Source: an uncultured Desulfuromonadales bacterium (GTDB lineage: Bacteria; Desulfobacterota; Desulfuromonadia; Desulfuromonadales; Geopsychrobacteraceae). Taken from it: a stretch of DNA of 9,123 nucleotides. Under the pieces are notes generated by a model. That model was not told where the DNA came from, searched no databases, and saw only the letters and a list, made by a program, of their open reading frames with translations. Each line of letters begins with the position of its first letter. The first letter of the stretch is position 1. Location: assembly GCA_945788205.1 (NCBI GenBank), contig CALZLE010000057.1, forward strand, positions 1-9,123, read 5' to 3'. A program made the translations under genes and the position numbers. This document shows positions 7,546-9,123 of this stretch, one piece after another.

Positions 7546-7567
7546 AAAGTCGAACGCAGTCGAGTTT
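7546..7567 (-). promoter_or_regulatory. Putative TetR-family operator 2, just upstream of the -35 box
   Basis: A second 22-bp palindrome with arms AAAGTCGA/TCGAGTTT (7 of 8 complementary) and a 6-base centre. It shares 16 of 18 bases with operator 1 over TCGA..GTTT, in the same orientation. It ends 3 bases before the -35 box of the efflux promoter and lies on the far side from tetR, so it could also touch the upstream edge of the divergent PilZ promoter. Confidence 0.55.
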
Positions 7568-7595
7568 CTCAATAATCATGCTTGATATTTAAGGT

Positions 7596-7624
7596 TTGCA
7601 ATCGCAACACCAATGAAATAGCAT
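7596..7624 (+). promoter_or_regulatory. Possible weak promoter for the PilZ gene
   Basis: TTGCAA (7596-7601) and TAGCAT (7619-7624) are separated by 17 bases, each matching 4 of 6 consensus positions. The -35 box overlaps a small inverted repeat (TTGC/GCAA, 7596-7607). It is the best candidate in the short region before the gene, but it is weak and other starts are possible. Confidence 0.3.
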
Positions 7625-7653
7625 GGCGAGAAACGAATAAATAAGAGGAAGAT

Positions 7654-8028
7654 ATGAGCAGTAAAGAGAGAGACGATGGGGACATTCCCCAAGCAGATTC
7701 ACGCCAGAACCTGCGTGCTCCGTTAATAATACAGAAAATTCATATAGATTCTGACAGACCGGTTTTTTTTGGCTACAGTAAAAATATCAGTCGCAGTGGA
7801 CTTTTCGTTGCAACAACTCACCCTGCCAACCCAGGCGATCAACTCGATCTGGAAATTCCCTTCCCCATCGACAAAAAAAGCCTGCGCTGTCGTTGCGAAG
7901 TGGTCTGGAGACGGCCACTAGGGAAGCATCTCCCTTTTGAGCCAGGAATGGGCCTGAGATTTGTCGACCTGCCACAAGACATTATAAAAAGAATTGACGA
8001 CTGGATAAATAGCCAGACTGAAGAATAA
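7654..8028 (+). CDS. PilZ-domain protein, predicted c-di-GMP receptor
   Basis: A small cytoplasmic protein of 124 residues consisting of almost nothing but one PilZ domain, which in this family binds the second messenger cyclic di-GMP. Both ligand motifs are intact: RxxxR as Arg17-Gln-Asn-Leu-Arg21 and (D/N)xSxxG as Asn44-Ile-Ser-Arg-Ser-Gly49, followed by the expected beta-barrel strands (GLFVAT, GDQLDLEIPFP, RCRCEVVWRR, GMGLRFVDL) and a C-terminal helix with the family-typical ending IIKRIDDWI. The ATG at 7654 has GAGGAAG a few bases upstream. No signal peptide, membrane segment or second domain is present, so it must act by binding a partner. It is transcribed away from the efflux operon and ends directly in a terminator, so it is a single-gene unit. 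What it controls (motility, adhesion or expression) cannot be told from the sequence. Confidence 0.9.
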   Translation: MSSKERDDGDIPQADSRQNLRAPLIIQKIHIDSDRPVFFGYSKNISRSGLFVATTHPANPGDQLDLEIPFPIDKKSLRCRCEVVWRRPLGKHLPFEPGMGLRFVDLPQDIIKRIDDWINSQTEE

Positions 8029-8060
8029 AAAAAGCCCGGCCAAAATGGTCGGGCTTTTTT
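8028..8060. terminator. Bidirectional rho-independent terminator between the PilZ gene and gltX
   Basis: A GC-rich stem (8034-8042 with 8046-8054, nine pairs including one G-T, three-base loop) is flanked by an A tract and a T tract, so each strand reads as hairpin plus U-run: six T at 8055-8060 on plus and seven on minus. It starts at the last base of the PilZ stop codon and lies 25 bases past the gltX stop, serving both convergent genes. Confidence 0.92.
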
Positions 8061-8079
8061 ATCTATGACTTGACGATTT

Positions 8080-9123
8080 TTAGAGCGCAGTTAAGGCCTG
8101 ATGGATGCGTGCCAAAGAGCGCTCTTTACCAAGGACCTTCAGAACGTCATAAATACTTGGACTGGCAGTCCCCCCGGTTAAAGCAACGCGCAACGGCTGT
8201 GCGACCTTGCCGAATTTCAACCCGCTGGCTTCCATAATCTGCGCAAAAGCTGTTTCCAATTGATCTTCAGTGAATTCAGCGCATTTTTCGAGCCCGTTCA
8301 GTATTGCCTCGAAAAGCTCTTTTTGTTCCGGCTTTAAAAATTTACTCTGCGCTTTTTCTTCGTAGACAACCGAATCAACATAATAAAATGCTGCACCATC
8401 TGCCATTTCAATTAACGTTGCGGCGCGCTCCTGCAAGCTTTTCACCGCTGTAACCAGATCGGGGCCGTTTTCTGTTGAAATCCCTTTTGCGGCAAGAAAG
8501 GGTTTAAGCAGGTCCGCCAAACGAGCTGGATCACCGGTTTTGATATAGTGACTATTCAACCAAAGCAACTTCTCTGGATTAAAAACACCGGCCGAGCGCC
8601 CAACATTGTCGAGACTGAACTTTTCAATCAAATCCTCCATGCTGAAAATCTCTTCGTCACCAAACGACCAGCCGAGTCGCACCAGGTAATTGACCATCGC
8701 CTCAGGCAGTAAACCTTCTTCCTGATAGGCCATGACTGACGTTGCACCGTGACGTTTCGACAAACGTTTTTTATCAGAACCGAGGATCATCGGTACATGG
8801 GCAAATTCGGGAACCGCGTAGCCAAGAGCTTCATAGAGAAGTACTTGTCGGGGCGTATTGTTAACATGGTCATCACCGCGAATTACCAGATTGATCCCCA
8901 TTTCAGCATCGTCGATAACAACCACCAGGTTGTAGGTCGGTGTGCCATCAGTTCTGGCAATACTCAGATCGTCCAGTTCTTCGTGGCGGACCGTGATTGC
9001 CCCTTTGATTTTATCGACAAAGGTTGTCTCAGACTTATCATTCGGCAATTTGAAACGTATAACAGATGGAGCATCCGGTTGGTCGTCACGATTGCGACAA
9101 GTGCCATCATACTTCGGTTTACG
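8080..9123 (-). CDS. gltX: Glutamyl-tRNA synthetase, N-terminus cut by window edge
   Basis: This enzyme charges tRNA-Glu with glutamate in the cytoplasm. The reading frame is open to the right edge and gives 347 residues; a full enzyme is about 470, so roughly 120 residues including the Rossmann HIGH motif lie outside. A TTG at 9048 is not the true start, since conserved sequence (KPKYDGTCR, then VIRFKLP) continues upstream. Clear family segments are [27 protein letters not shown], the [13 protein letters not shown] block, the class I KMSKS-type motif as KRLSKR (8769-8752) followed by HGATSV, and [24 protein letters not shown]. The C-terminal anticodon-binding part ends at ALTAL. E. coli GltX has a zinc site using a Cys and His in the CRH segment; here the Cys is kept but the His position is Asn. 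It is unrelated to the efflux genes and convergent with the PilZ gene. Confidence 0.97.
   Translation of the reverse strand, partial: RKPKYDGTCRNRDDQPDAPSVIRFKLPNDKSETTFVDKIKGAITVRHEELDDLSIARTDGTPTYNLVVVIDDAEMGINLVIRGDDHVNNTPRQVLLYEALGYAVPEFAHVPMILGSDKKRLSKRHGATSVMAYQEEGLLPEAMVNYLVRLGWSFGDEEIFSMEDLIEKFSLDNVGRSAGVFNPEKLLWLNSHYIKTGDPARLADLLKPFLAAKGISTENGPDLVTAVKSLQERAATLIEMADGAAFYYVDSVVYEEKAQSKFLKPEQKELFEAILNGLEKCAEFTEDQLETAFAQIMEASGLKFGKVAQPLRVALTGGTASPSIYDVLKVLGKERSLARIHQALTAL

Noticed and set aside
7498..7567. The repeated palindromes as a CRISPR array or mobile repeat
   Set aside because: There are only two copies, both placed precisely on promoter elements; a CRISPR array would need more regular repeats and spacers.
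9049..9123. TTG at 9048 as the real start of the synthetase
   Set aside because: The frame stays open upstream and encodes conserved GluRS sequence to the window edge, so the gene is truncated by the window, not short.

Overview
The window looks like chromosomal DNA from a Gram-negative bacterium. It encodes an inner-membrane RND pump with a lipoprotein adaptor and a TolC-type outer-membrane channel. Base composition is close to balanced, and Shine-Dalgarno sequences and sigma70-like promoters are readable. The mix of a PilZ protein, an HAE1-type efflux operon and an AspC-like aminotransferase would fit a deltaproteobacterium of the Desulfuromonas/Geobacter group. That placement is inference from general familiarity, not from a search.

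Layout from left to right: (1) bases 1-1027, minus strand, a class I aspartate/aromatic aminotransferase whose C-terminus is cut off by the window edge, with its own promoter and leader in 1028-1172. (2) Bases 1173-7481, minus strand, a four-gene efflux operon transcribed in the order TetR-type regulator, TolC-type outer membrane protein, lipoprotein periplasmic adaptor, RND pump. The genes are tightly packed (4-base overlap, 14-base overlap, 3-base gap). (3) Bases 7482-7653, a divergent regulatory region. It carries a good promoter for the efflux operon bracketed by two near-identical 22-bp palindromes, the likely TetR-family operators, plus a weaker promoter for the plus-strand gene. (4) Bases 7654-8028, plus strand, a stand-alone PilZ protein with both c-di-GMP-binding motifs. 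(5) A strong hairpin at 8028-8060 that can terminate transcription from both sides. (6) Bases 8080-9123, minus strand, glutamyl-tRNA synthetase without its N-terminus.

The efflux genes together encode a complete tripartite exporter with its own local regulator. The expected logic is that the TetR protein represses the operon, including its own gene, until a ligand releases it. Neither the ligand nor the exported substrate can be read from the sequence. The two observations most worth following are the paired operators on the efflux promoter and the non-canonical proton-relay residues of the RND pump (Asp-Asn and Asn where AcrB has Asp-Asp and Lys).

I did not find a new type of system here. 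Every coding stretch belongs to a known family, and no mobile element, CRISPR array or tRNA was seen.
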